Positions 1-4,709 of a stretch of DNA of 5,346 nt are shown here, in pieces. The notes under the pieces were generated by a model, which saw only the letters and a list, made by a program, of their open reading frames with translations, did no database searches and had not been told where the DNA came from. Numbering within the stretch: position 1 is the first letter of the stretch; each line of letters begins with the position of its first letter. This DNA comes from Clostridiales bacterium. Lineage in GTDB: Bacteria > Bacillota > Clostridia > Oscillospirales > Oscillospiraceae. Where the stretch lies: positions 1 through 5,346 of the forward strand of contig PITX01000101.1 in NCBI GenBank assembly GCA_017577345.1. Direction: 5' to 3'. Both the position numbers and the translations under genes were made by a program.

Positions 1-25
1 GCTCTACCTACTGAGCTACAGAGGC
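1..25 (-). tRNA. tRNA, 5' part only (isotype not readable)
   Basis: Read on the minus strand, the tRNA begins at base 25 with GCCTCTG (5' acceptor strand), then TA, then a D-arm starting GCTC, a loop with AGTAGGTA, and GAGC closing the D-stem. The left window edge cuts it before the anticodon, so the amino acid cannot be assigned. The GCC...GTAGCTCAG start resembles Firmicute tRNA-Thr genes, but this is only a suggestion. It is the third member of a tRNA operon, 39 bases after tRNA-Asp, and a perfect hairpin lies in the spacer. Confidence 0.88.
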
Positions 26-29
26 ATGT

Positions 30-52
30 TGAGCCGAGAAAATCTCGGCTCA
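30..52 (-). other. Hairpin in the spacer between two tRNAs
   Basis: A perfect 10-bp inverted repeat (TGAGCCGAGA and its complement) with a 3-base loop fills most of the spacer between tRNA-Asp and the next tRNA. On the transcribed strand it ends 4 bases before the mature 5' end of the next tRNA. No T-tract follows on either strand, so it does not look like an intrinsic terminator. A role in precursor folding or processing is an inference. Confidence 0.75.
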
Positions 53-64
53 GATGCGTTACTA

Positions 65-141
65 TGGCGACCCGGAACGGACTCGAACCGTCGACCTCCA
101 GCGTGACAGGCTGGCGTGCTAACCAACTGCACCACCGGGCC
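65..141 (-). tRNA. tRNA-Asp(GUC)
   Basis: The minus strand gives a complete 77-base tRNA cloverleaf. The acceptor GGCCCGG pairs with CCGGGTC (one G-U). The D-stem is GTGC/GCAC, and the anticodon stem is CCAGC/GCTGG around the loop CTGTCAC, giving anticodon GTC. The T-arm is GACGG-TTCGAGT-CCGTT. The discriminator base is G73, as is usual for tRNA-Asp, and CCA is encoded at the 3' end (bases 65-67). It lies only 6 bases after tRNA-Val, so the two must be processed from one precursor. It decodes GAC and GAU. Confidence 0.97.
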
Positions 142-147
142 AAATGA

Positions 148-223
148 TGGTGGGAACAACAGGGCTCGAACCTGTGACCCCATGCTTGTAAGGCATGTGC
201 TCTCCCAGCTGAGCTATGCTCCC
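148..223 (-). tRNA. tRNA-Val(UAC)
   Basis: The minus strand gives a complete 76-base tRNA. The acceptor GGGAGCA pairs with TGTTCCC (one G-U). The D-arm is GCTC/GAGC. The anticodon stem is CATGC/GCATG around the loop CTTACAA, giving anticodon TAC (valine). The T-arm is ACAGG-TTCGAGC-CCTGT. The discriminator is A73 and CCA is encoded (bases 148-150). It is the first gene of the tRNA operon, about 22 bases after the predicted transcription start. Confidence 0.97.
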
Positions 224-225
224 GA

Positions 226-238
226 GATGTCGTACATC
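226..238 (-). other. Small hairpin in the leader of the tRNA precursor
   Basis: A 5-bp inverted repeat (GATGT, 3-base loop, ACATC) occupies the short leader between the predicted start of transcription and tRNA-Val. It ends 2 bases before the mature 5' end, next to the expected RNase P cut. The stem is short and could be chance. Confidence 0.4.
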
Positions 239-251
239 AGCGACGGTTGTT

Positions 252-280
252 ATTATACACATAGCCCAGTAAATTGTCAA
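252..280 (-). promoter_or_regulatory. Consensus SigA-type promoter of the tRNA operon
   Basis: On the minus strand there is a perfect -35 TTGACA (275-280), a 17-base spacer and a perfect -10 TATAAT (252-257). Transcription should start near base 245, about 22 bases before tRNA-Val. Just upstream of the -35, bases 285-310 read on the minus strand as three A-tracts (AAAAAA, AAAAAA, AAAAA), which resembles an UP element that contacts the RNA polymerase alpha subunit. This architecture is typical of strong stable-RNA promoters. Confidence 0.93.
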
Positions 281-321
281 GCACTATTTTTGAATTTTTT
301 GGTTTTTTCTTCCGGTGTTTC

Positions 322-344
322 CGGGAGGCATTTTTCGCCTCCCG
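322..344 (-). terminator. Hairpin after hslO, possible terminator without T-tract
   Basis: A perfect 8-bp stem (CGGGAGGC and its complement, 322-329 with 337-344) with a 7-base loop lies 8 bases after the hslO stop. It is the only strong hairpin between hslO and the tRNA operon. On the minus strand the bases after it are A-rich, not T-rich, so it is not a canonical intrinsic terminator. It may stabilise the mRNA 3' end or need a factor to terminate. It could also re-pair, because CCGG at 312-315 can pair with CCGG at 321-324. Confidence 0.5.
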
Positions 345-352
345 AATACCGC

Positions 353-1231
353 TCAAAGCGTGCTCAGAAGTGCTCTGATTTCCTCCGGCGTGAATTCGTA
401 TGTCGTATCGCAGAACTGGCATTCGATCGTGATGGGCTCACCCTCGTCCGCAATTTCCTGCAAGTCCTTTTTGCCGATGGCGATCAGTGTTGCGCTCACC
501 CGTTCCCTGCTGCAATAGCATTTGTAGGCAACAGGCGTCGTTTCCAGAAATTCCGGCTCGAAATCAGACATCACGCGCTCTAAAATCTGCTCCGGCGTCA
601 GCCCGTCAGAGAGCATTGGGGTCACAGCACCGGCTCTTTGAATGCCCGCCTCCAGCTTGTCGATTGCTTCCTCCGGTGCGCCGGGCAGAAGCTGAATGAG
701 GTATCCCCCTGCCACCTTCACGCTCTGATTGGTATCCACCAACACTCCAAGCGCACAGGCAGTCGGTGTCTGCTCACTTTGCGCGAAATACGCCGTCACA
801 TCGTCTGCGATCTCGCCTGTCACCAATGCGACAGAGCCAACATACGGCTCCTTCATCTGCAGGTCGCGGATGACCGTCAGCATCCCGTCCGTTCCGACCG
901 CCGCGCCGACATCCAGCTTTCCCGCGTATTTTTCCAGCAAGGTGATCGATGGATTGCTCACATAGCCTCGCACATTTCCTACCGCGTCGGAAGTCGCAAG
1001 CAAAGTACCCAGCGGACCGCCGCCCTTGATCTGCAGTGTCAGTGCGCCGTTTTCCGCCTTCTGCACATTACCCATCATGGAGGCTGCCGTCAGCACGCGT
1101 CCCAATGCCGCCGTTGCAGTCGGTGTCGTCTTATGAATTTTCCGCGCCCGTTCGACAAGGTGCGTGGAAGAAATCGCCATTGCCTTGATATAGCCGTCCG
1201 CAGTCATGGCGCGAACGATATAATCCTGCAT
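353..1231 (-). CDS. hslO: Hsp33 redox-regulated chaperone HslO
   Basis: This cytosolic holdase is activated when oxidative and unfolding stress oxidise its zinc-binding cysteines, and it then binds unfolding proteins. The 292-residue product is the usual family length. It starts MQDYIVRAMTADG and carries the family-type segments GNVRGYVSNP (near residue 85-95) and GGYLIQLLPGA (near 175-185). The C-terminal switch has all four zinc cysteines: C238-Y-C240, then 30 residues, then C271-Q-F-C274. ATG at 1231 is chosen because AAGGAG (1240-1245) lies 8 bases upstream. A GTG at 1240 would add three residues, but it overlaps that ribosome binding site. It is the last gene of a three-gene operon, 5 bases after the methyltransferase stop, and translation is probably coupled. 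Nothing is missing or truncated. Identification is very secure. Confidence 0.97.
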   Translation of the reverse strand: MQDYIVRAMTADGYIKAMAISSTHLVERARKIHKTTPTATAALGRVLTAASMMGNVQKAENGALTLQIKGGGPLGTLLATSDAVGNVRGYVSNPSITLLEKYAGKLDVGAAVGTDGMLTVIRDLQMKEPYVGSVALVTGEIADDVTAYFAQSEQTPTACALGVLVDTNQSVKVAGGYLIQLLPGAPEEAIDKLEAGIQRAGAVTPMLSDGLTPEQILERVMSDFEPEFLETTPVAYKCYCSRERVSATLIAIGKKDLQEIADEGEPITIECQFCDTTYEFTPEEIRALLSTL

Positions 1232-1236
1232 TCGTA

Positions 1237-1977
1237 TCACTCCTTGTACGCCGCGAAATAAATTCGCTGCTCTCCTGTCTCAGGGGCCTCCTGCCTTAAG
1301 TCGCCGTACTGCTCTACGCGGGCAAAGCCCGCTTCTTTAAGCCAGTCGGCAAGCCGCTGCGGCGCATAGGCATATTCGCAGTGCTGTTCAAAGCTGCGAA
1401 GCCAGTGCTCATTTTCCCTTCGGAACAGGTCGATCCCGTAATAGCAGCAGTTTTCGGCTTCATCAAACTCTGCACGCCATACGCAATAGCTGTCCTCGTT
1501 CTCGTCCAAAAAGACCTGTCCGTCCAGACTACGGAGCTTTTCCGGCGTATTGATGTCAAACAGAAATACGCCGCCCGGCTTGAGTGTGCGGAACACGCGC
1601 TCGATCGTCTTTTGGCAGTCCTGCGGCTTATCCAGATAGTTCAGGCTGTCCAGCAGGCAGAACACTGCATCGACCTGCTCCGGCAGACGCAGACACTGCA
1701 TCGGCTGACAGATAAAAAACGGCGGCTGCTCCAATGCTCCTGCCTTCTGCGCAGCTATCGTCAGCATCTCCTCGGAAATATCCGATGCGATCACCCGATA
1801 GCCCCGTTTGGTCAGAAGCAAAGACATGGAGCCGGTACCGCAGGCAAGATCGAGCACCGTTTCCGGCTGCTTGCCCGAGTTTCGCAGTATCGCCTCCAAA
1901 AAGTCCAGTATGGCTGCATAGGGAATATCTGCGGTCAGTCCGTCATAGGAAACGGCAAGCGACTCATATGCACTCAT
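1237..1977 (-). CDS. Class I SAM-dependent methyltransferase
   Basis: This 246-residue cytosolic enzyme should transfer a methyl group from S-adenosylmethionine. The substrate cannot be read from the sequence. The Rossmann-type fold is clear: motif I VLDLACGTG (residues 41-49) binds SAM, the acidic end of strand 2 is ASDIS with D66, the motif IV region is DAVFCLLDSLNYL (103-115), and LKPGG (132-136) precedes the strand VFLFDIN. It resembles the YqeM-like small-molecule or unassigned methyltransferases of Firmicutes, but I do not assign a symbol. The start ATG overlaps the yerC stop as ATGA, with AAGGAG 5 bases upstream inside yerC, so translation is very likely coupled. It lies between a TrpR-like regulator and Hsp33. 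The family call is secure and the function is open. Confidence 0.93.
   Translation of the reverse strand: MSAYESLAVSYDGLTADIPYAAILDFLEAILRNSGKQPETVLDLACGTGSMSLLLTKRGYRVIASDISEEMLTIAAQKAGALEQPPFFICQPMQCLRLPEQVDAVFCLLDSLNYLDKPQDCQKTIERVFRTLKPGGVFLFDINTPEKLRSLDGQVFLDENEDSYCVWRAEFDEAENCCYYGIDLFRRENEHWLRSFEQHCEYAYAPQRLADWLKEAGFARVEQYGDLRQEAPETGEQRIYFAAYKE
1240..1245 (-). promoter_or_regulatory. Ribosome binding site that decides the hslO start
   Basis: AAGGAG lies inside the last two codons of the methyltransferase gene, 8 bases before ATG 1231. Its last G is the first base of the competing in-frame GTG (1240), so this site cannot serve the GTG. It therefore supports the ATG and the 292-residue form of Hsp33. 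Confidence 0.85.
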
Positions 1978-2270
1978 TCCTGCTCCTTCAGGCGGGTAAA
2001 GACCATCTCGTATGCGCCCTCTCCGTTGAGCAGGCTGCGGTTGACGCGGCTGATCGTCGCAGAGCTTACATTCGTAACGCTGAGAATGTCGTTATAAATC
2101 ATGCCGGAATAGCGCATCTTTGCAACCTCATAGCGCTGCTCGATCGCATTCAGCTCCGCCTGTGTACACAAATCAATAAAAAATTTATGCAGCTCCTCCG
2201 GCGTGCGCAGCGTCAGAATTGCACGGTAAAGCTCGCTGTTCGGGTCAGAACGCTTGTTTTGATTATTCAT
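1974..2270 (-). CDS. yerC: TrpR-like DNA-binding protein, YerC/YecD family
   Basis: This 98-residue, all-helical protein belongs to the Trp-repressor-like superfamily, in the YerC/YecD group that is widespread in Firmicutes. An N-terminal helical part (about 12-55, with LRTPEELHKFFIDLCTQAEL) leads to a helix-turn-helix near residues 58-80, where SSATISRVNRSL is the typical recognition helix. The length matches the family. The product contains no tryptophan residue, and nothing in the sequence shows that it senses tryptophan. The start ATG has GGAGG 7 bases upstream and an extended -10 promoter just before that. It is the first gene of the operon with the methyltransferase and hslO, so self-regulation is plausible but is an inference. 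The regulon and ligand are unknown. Confidence 0.92.
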   Translation of the reverse strand: MNNQNKRSDPNSELYRAILTLRTPEELHKFFIDLCTQAELNAIEQRYEVAKMRYSGMIYNDILSVTNVSSATISRVNRSLLNGEGAYEMVFTRLKEQE

Positions 2271-2299
2271 ACGATCCCCTCCGATTTTTGTTCTCTCAT

Positions 2300-2328
2300 A
2301 TTATAACACTTTGCTTCGCGAAAGTAAA
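2300..2328 (-). promoter_or_regulatory. Extended -10 promoter of the yerC-methyltransferase-hslO operon
   Basis: On the minus strand a perfect -10 TATAAT (2300-2305) is preceded by TGT, which forms an extended -10. A 17-base spacer leads to TTTACT (2323-2328), a 4 of 6 match to the -35 consensus. The predicted start lies near 2293, giving a leader of roughly 20 bases that ends in the GGAGG ribosome binding site of yerC. The -35 begins only a few bases after the T-tract of the ftsZ terminator. Confidence 0.85.
2315..2322. promoter_or_regulatory. Palindrome in the yerC promoter spacer, candidate operator
   Basis: TTCGCGAA is a perfect 8-bp palindrome that starts directly after the -35 box, inside the spacer. 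Weaker flanking arms, CTTT (2309-2312) and AAAG (2326-2329), extend the symmetry with one base of offset. The position would let a dimeric repressor block RNA polymerase. No sequence evidence links it to a specific protein. Confidence 0.4.
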
Positions 2329-2334
2329 GCAGAA

Positions 2335-2371
2335 AAAGCGAAAAAACGGGCTGCCGAAATCGGCAACCCGT
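2335..2371 (-). terminator. Intrinsic terminator after ftsZ
   Basis: On the minus strand an 11-bp stem (ACGGGTTGCCG with CGGCAGCCCGT, one G-U) has a 4-base loop, and a run of six T and another T-rich stretch follow. It starts 11 bases after the ftsZ stop. On the plus strand the G-U becomes a C-A mismatch and no T-tract follows, so the terminator works for the minus strand. It separates the division genes from the yerC operon. Confidence 0.95.
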
Positions 2372-2382
2372 CAAAAATCAGA

Positions 2383-3471
2383 TTACTTGTTGAAAATCTT
2401 GAAGATCTCGTCGATATCGTCAATACCTGCGGCGGGATCGGCGGTGATCGTCTCAGCGACGGCAGGTCTTGCAGCGTTGCTTGCGGAGGAGAAGATGCCC
2501 TTGTTTTCGGTCTTTCTCTTCTCGTCAAAGCCGGTTGCAATGACGGTAACGCGCATTTCGTCCTCAAATTCCTCGGAGAAGGTCGCGCCGAAGATGATGT
2601 TTGCTTCGGGATTAGCAGCTTCCATAACGATGTTGGCAGCGGTCTCGACATCATCCAGACCGAGGTCTGCGGAGCCGGTCACATTGATCAGCACGCCGGT
2701 TGCGCCGTTGATGGAGGTCTCCAGCAGCGGACTTGCAACGGCAGCCATCGCTGCCTGTTCTGCTTTTTCACGGCCGGAAGCAGTGCCGACACCCATGTGC
2801 GCACGGCCGGCATTCTTCATGATGGCGGAAACATCGGCGAAGTCGAGGTTGATGATCACGCGGTCAGAATAACCGACCAGCTCGGAAATGGAGCTGACAG
2901 CCTGCTTCAGAACATCGTCTGCAATGCCGAATGCATTGGCAAAGGTGATCTTCTGATCGGTGACATACTTAAGGCGGTCGTTCGGAATGATGATCAGAGA
3001 GTCGACCTTGTCGCTCAGTGCGGCAATACCGGCTTCCGCCTGCTTCATACGGTTGGCACCCTCAAACTTGAAGGGCTTTGTCACGACACCGACGGTGAGG
3101 ATACCGGCCTCATGTGCCAGATCCGCAATGATGGGAGCTGCGCCGGTACCGGTGCCGCCGCCCATGCCGGCGGTGATAAATACCATGTCCGTGCCTTCGA
3201 GGATTTTGGAGATCGCGGCTCTGCTTTCCTCTGCGGACTTCTTGCCGATCTCCGGCTTGGAGCCTGCGCCCATGCCGCCGGTCAGCTTCTCGCCGATCTG
3301 CAGCTTATTCTCGCACTTGGACTTATTCAGATCCTGACGGTCGGTGTTGATAACGACAAACTCTACGCCGCCGATTTTGCTGGCGATCATGCGGTTGACA
3401 ACATTGTTGCCTGCGCCGCCGACACCGATCACTTTAATATTAACTACCTTATCTGCGTAAACTTCGGACAT
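2383..3471 (-). CDS. ftsZ: Cell division GTPase FtsZ
   Basis: FtsZ is the bacterial tubulin homologue that polymerises with GTP at midcell and recruits the divisome. The product has 362 residues, slightly short for the family. The N-terminal GTPase domain has VIGVGGAGNNVVNRM (14-28), NTD (42-44) and the tubulin signature GGGTGTG (104-110). The ribose and gamma-phosphate region is FEGANR (136-141). The synergy loop NLDFADV (208-214) has D210 and D213, the acidic pair that drives GTP hydrolysis in the next subunit. The C-terminal domain runs to about residue 318. A short linker of about 30 residues and the tail DIDEIFKIFNK follow, and this tail departs from the usual D-I-P-x-F-L-R peptide. AGGAGG lies 9 bases before the ATG. 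The gene follows ftsQ after 140 bases and has its own promoter and terminator, which allows expression independent of the upstream genes. The call is certain. Confidence 0.98.
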   Translation of the reverse strand: MSEVYADKVVNIKVIGVGGAGNNVVNRMIASKIGGVEFVVINTDRQDLNKSKCENKLQIGEKLTGGMGAGSKPEIGKKSAEESRAAISKILEGTDMVFITAGMGGGTGTGAAPIIADLAHEAGILTVGVVTKPFKFEGANRMKQAEAGIAALSDKVDSLIIIPNDRLKYVTDQKITFANAFGIADDVLKQAVSSISELVGYSDRVIINLDFADVSAIMKNAGRAHMGVGTASGREKAEQAAMAAVASPLLETSINGATGVLINVTGSADLGLDDVETAANIVMEAANPEANIIFGATFSEEFEDEMRVTVIATGFDEKRKTENKGIFSSASNAARPAVAETITADPAAGIDDIDEIFKIFNK

Positions 3472-3480
3472 TATAAATCT

Positions 3481-3486
3481 CCTCCT
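3481..3486 (-). promoter_or_regulatory. Strong ribosome binding site of ftsZ
   Basis: AGGAGG, part of the longer AGGAGGAG, is a full match to the anti-Shine-Dalgarno core, 9 bases before the ATG. It fits the high protein level needed for FtsZ and fixes the start codon. Confidence 0.9.
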
Positions 3487-3488
3487 AT

Positions 3489-3514
3489 GTATACTGAATA
3501 TGGATACAGAATAT
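3489..3514 (-). repeat. Tandem 13-bp direct repeat in the ftsZ leader
   Basis: Two adjacent 13-base units, ATATTCTGTATCC and ATATTCAGTATAC on the minus strand, match at 11 of 13 positions. They lie between the predicted ftsZ transcription start and its ribosome binding site. The DNA is AT-rich here, so chance is possible. A protein-binding site is another possibility. Confidence 0.5.
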
Positions 3515-3537
3515 TATATACAGATTTATACCCTTTT

Positions 3538-3566
3538 ATTTTACAGTGAAATTCCTCTCAGGTCAA
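3538..3566 (-). promoter_or_regulatory. Promoter of ftsZ
   Basis: On the minus strand TTGACC (3561-3566, 5 of 6) and TAAAAT (3538-3543, 5 of 6) are separated by exactly 17 bases. The predicted start near 3531 leaves a leader of about 60 bases before the ftsZ ATG. No terminator is seen between ftsQ and this promoter, so ftsZ can probably be transcribed from here and also by read-through from upstream. Confidence 0.82.
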
Positions 3567-3611
3567 TAGAATTTCTCATTTTTAGGAAAATTATTTACAA
3601 ATTTTGCAGTT

Positions 3612-4697
3612 TTATTCCTCATTCGGCATCACATGTGCCTCCGGTCCGCTGCTGAAAGTCAGGTCAATAATGCCCGTTGTGTACTCTTTTTGCTCCTGAA
3701 TGACGACCTTCAGGTATTCCAGCTTATATGCCAAATCGTCCGTTGTACCGAGCCGCACCTCAAAGCGATCCTCATACCACACGGTCAGATTGAACGCAGA
3801 GGGCACGCTGACAACGGTAATATCCTTTTCAAGCTGAGACGCTTCGATCTCGCGCAGAAGCAGTGTCAGAGCGTCAAACTGCTCCTGTGGACTGACCGAG
3901 CCATCCTCATTTGGGGCAATATGGATCTGCTCGCCGATGACCGGCGGCTGCACGGTAATATCCTGAATGAGAATATGAGACTTTGCCTCATGTTCTTCGA
4001 CCTGTTCCGTCGCCTTGCCGGCGGCAGTGATCAGATAGTACTTTCCGCCCGCGTCCGTGACTGCAAAGGTCGTTTCATGCTCCGTCACCGAAATGACGAC
4101 GGTATCCGGCAGTGTTCGCGTGACGCGTACAGCCTTGACATACGGAAGCTGCGCGATCACATTCCCCGCGATCTCTCCGCGTGACAGCGTGAGCAGATTG
4201 TCGCCGCTTGCGATCCCCGCGGCCTGCACGATCTCGTCAGAGGTATAATAATTGTTACCCTGCACCTCGACCGTGCGGACACGGAAAAAGATGATCATGC
4301 TCAACACAAGCGCAACGGCAATGCCGCCCATAATGATGATCCGCTTCCATGCTTCCGGGCTGATGCGTCGGCGGACACGGTGCTTTGCCTTCCGTTTCTG
4401 CTTGTCGCGCATACCGTTCAGACGCGTGCGTTCCTTCCGCTCATCGCGTCTGCGCTGTGCCTCTGCAGCAGCACGGGAGTCACGCGCTTTCTTTTCCTCT
4501 CGTCTGCGCTTTGCCTCCTTGGCGGCCTTGATTTTCTGCTGCTGTCTGCGCTCCTGTGCCTGCTGTACCTGCTGTGCCTCCTCAGCGGCACGCTGTCTGC
4601 GGTGCTGATTTGCCATGCGGGCGGCAGGAGATGTCCGCTTTTTCCGACCGGTCGGTGCAGGTCGCTGACTTGTTCTCTTTCTGTTCTCTTGTTCCAT
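3612..4697 (-). CDS. ftsQ: Divisome protein FtsQ/DivIB
   Basis: FtsQ/DivIB is a bitopic membrane protein of the divisome that works with DivIC/FtsB and FtsL to control septal peptidoglycan synthesis. The 361-residue product has a long cytoplasmic N-terminus (1-117) rich in Arg, Lys, Gln and Ala, with a helical, coiled-coil-like stretch at about 30-105. One membrane segment follows (about 119-138, IIIMGGIAVALVLSMIIFF). The FtsQ-type POTRA domain covers about 139-208, from VRTVEVQGNNYYTSDEIVQAA to ITARTLPDTVVISV-like family sequence, here VTRTLPDTVVISVTEHE. The external beta domain runs to about 347. The total is longer than the 263 residues of B. subtilis DivIB, mostly because of the N-terminus. 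ATG 4697 has AAGGA 9 bases upstream, starting within the murA stop codon. The gap to murA is 12 bases, so the two are co-transcribed. The call is secure despite low family conservation. Confidence 0.94.
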   Translation of the reverse strand: MEQENRKRTSQRPAPTGRKKRTSPAARMANQHRRQRAAEEAQQVQQAQERRQQQKIKAAKEAKRRREEKKARDSRAAAEAQRRRDERKERTRLNGMRDKQKRKAKHRVRRRISPEAWKRIIIMGGIAVALVLSMIIFFRVRTVEVQGNNYYTSDEIVQAAGIASGDNLLTLSRGEIAGNVIAQLPYVKAVRVTRTLPDTVVISVTEHETTFAVTDAGGKYYLITAAGKATEQVEEHEAKSHILIQDITVQPPVIGEQIHIAPNEDGSVSPQEQFDALTLLLREIEASQLEKDITVVSVPSAFNLTVWYEDRFEVRLGTTDDLAYKLEYLKVVIQEQKEYTTGIIDLTFSSGPEAHVMPNEE

Positions 4698-4709
4698 AGG
4701 CTTCTTTCC

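Noticed and set aside
116..583. A plus-strand open frame that covers the tRNA genes and the end of hslO
   Set aside because: It runs through the complements of tRNA-Val and part of tRNA-Asp and has no family similarity that I recognise.
1229..1240. GTG at 1240 as the hslO start
   Set aside because: Its first base is the last base of the AAGGAG ribosome binding site, so no usable site precedes it. ATG at 1231 has ideal spacing.
638..1261. A 207-codon open frame on the plus strand opposite hslO
   Set aside because: It lies antisense to Hsp33 and its composition (many Arg, Cys, His) is not that of a real protein. No family motif is visible.
1381..2097. A 238-codon open frame on the plus strand opposite the methyltransferase and yerC
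   Set aside because: It is antisense to two well-supported genes and has no ribosome binding site or recognisable motif.
3513..3518. A second TATAAT in the ftsZ leader as an additional promoter
   Set aside because: The -10 match is perfect, but no -35-like sequence lies at 16-18 bases upstream and there is no TGn extension. The DNA is AT-rich.
2311..3549. A 412-codon open frame on the plus strand opposite ftsZ
   Set aside because: It mirrors ftsZ, which is certain. Its translation is Cys/His/Gly/Asp-rich with no recognisable domain and no ribosome binding site. Long antisense frames are common opposite genes with strong codon bias.
3575..3611. A possible terminator between ftsQ and ftsZ
   Set aside because: Only weak A/T pairings (AAAATT with AATTTT) are present, with no GC-rich stem and no T-tract after it.
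3472..3611. MraZ-type or other known dcw operator sites before ftsZ
   Set aside because: No GTGG-type direct repeats are present. The 13-bp repeat found there does not match an operator that I know.
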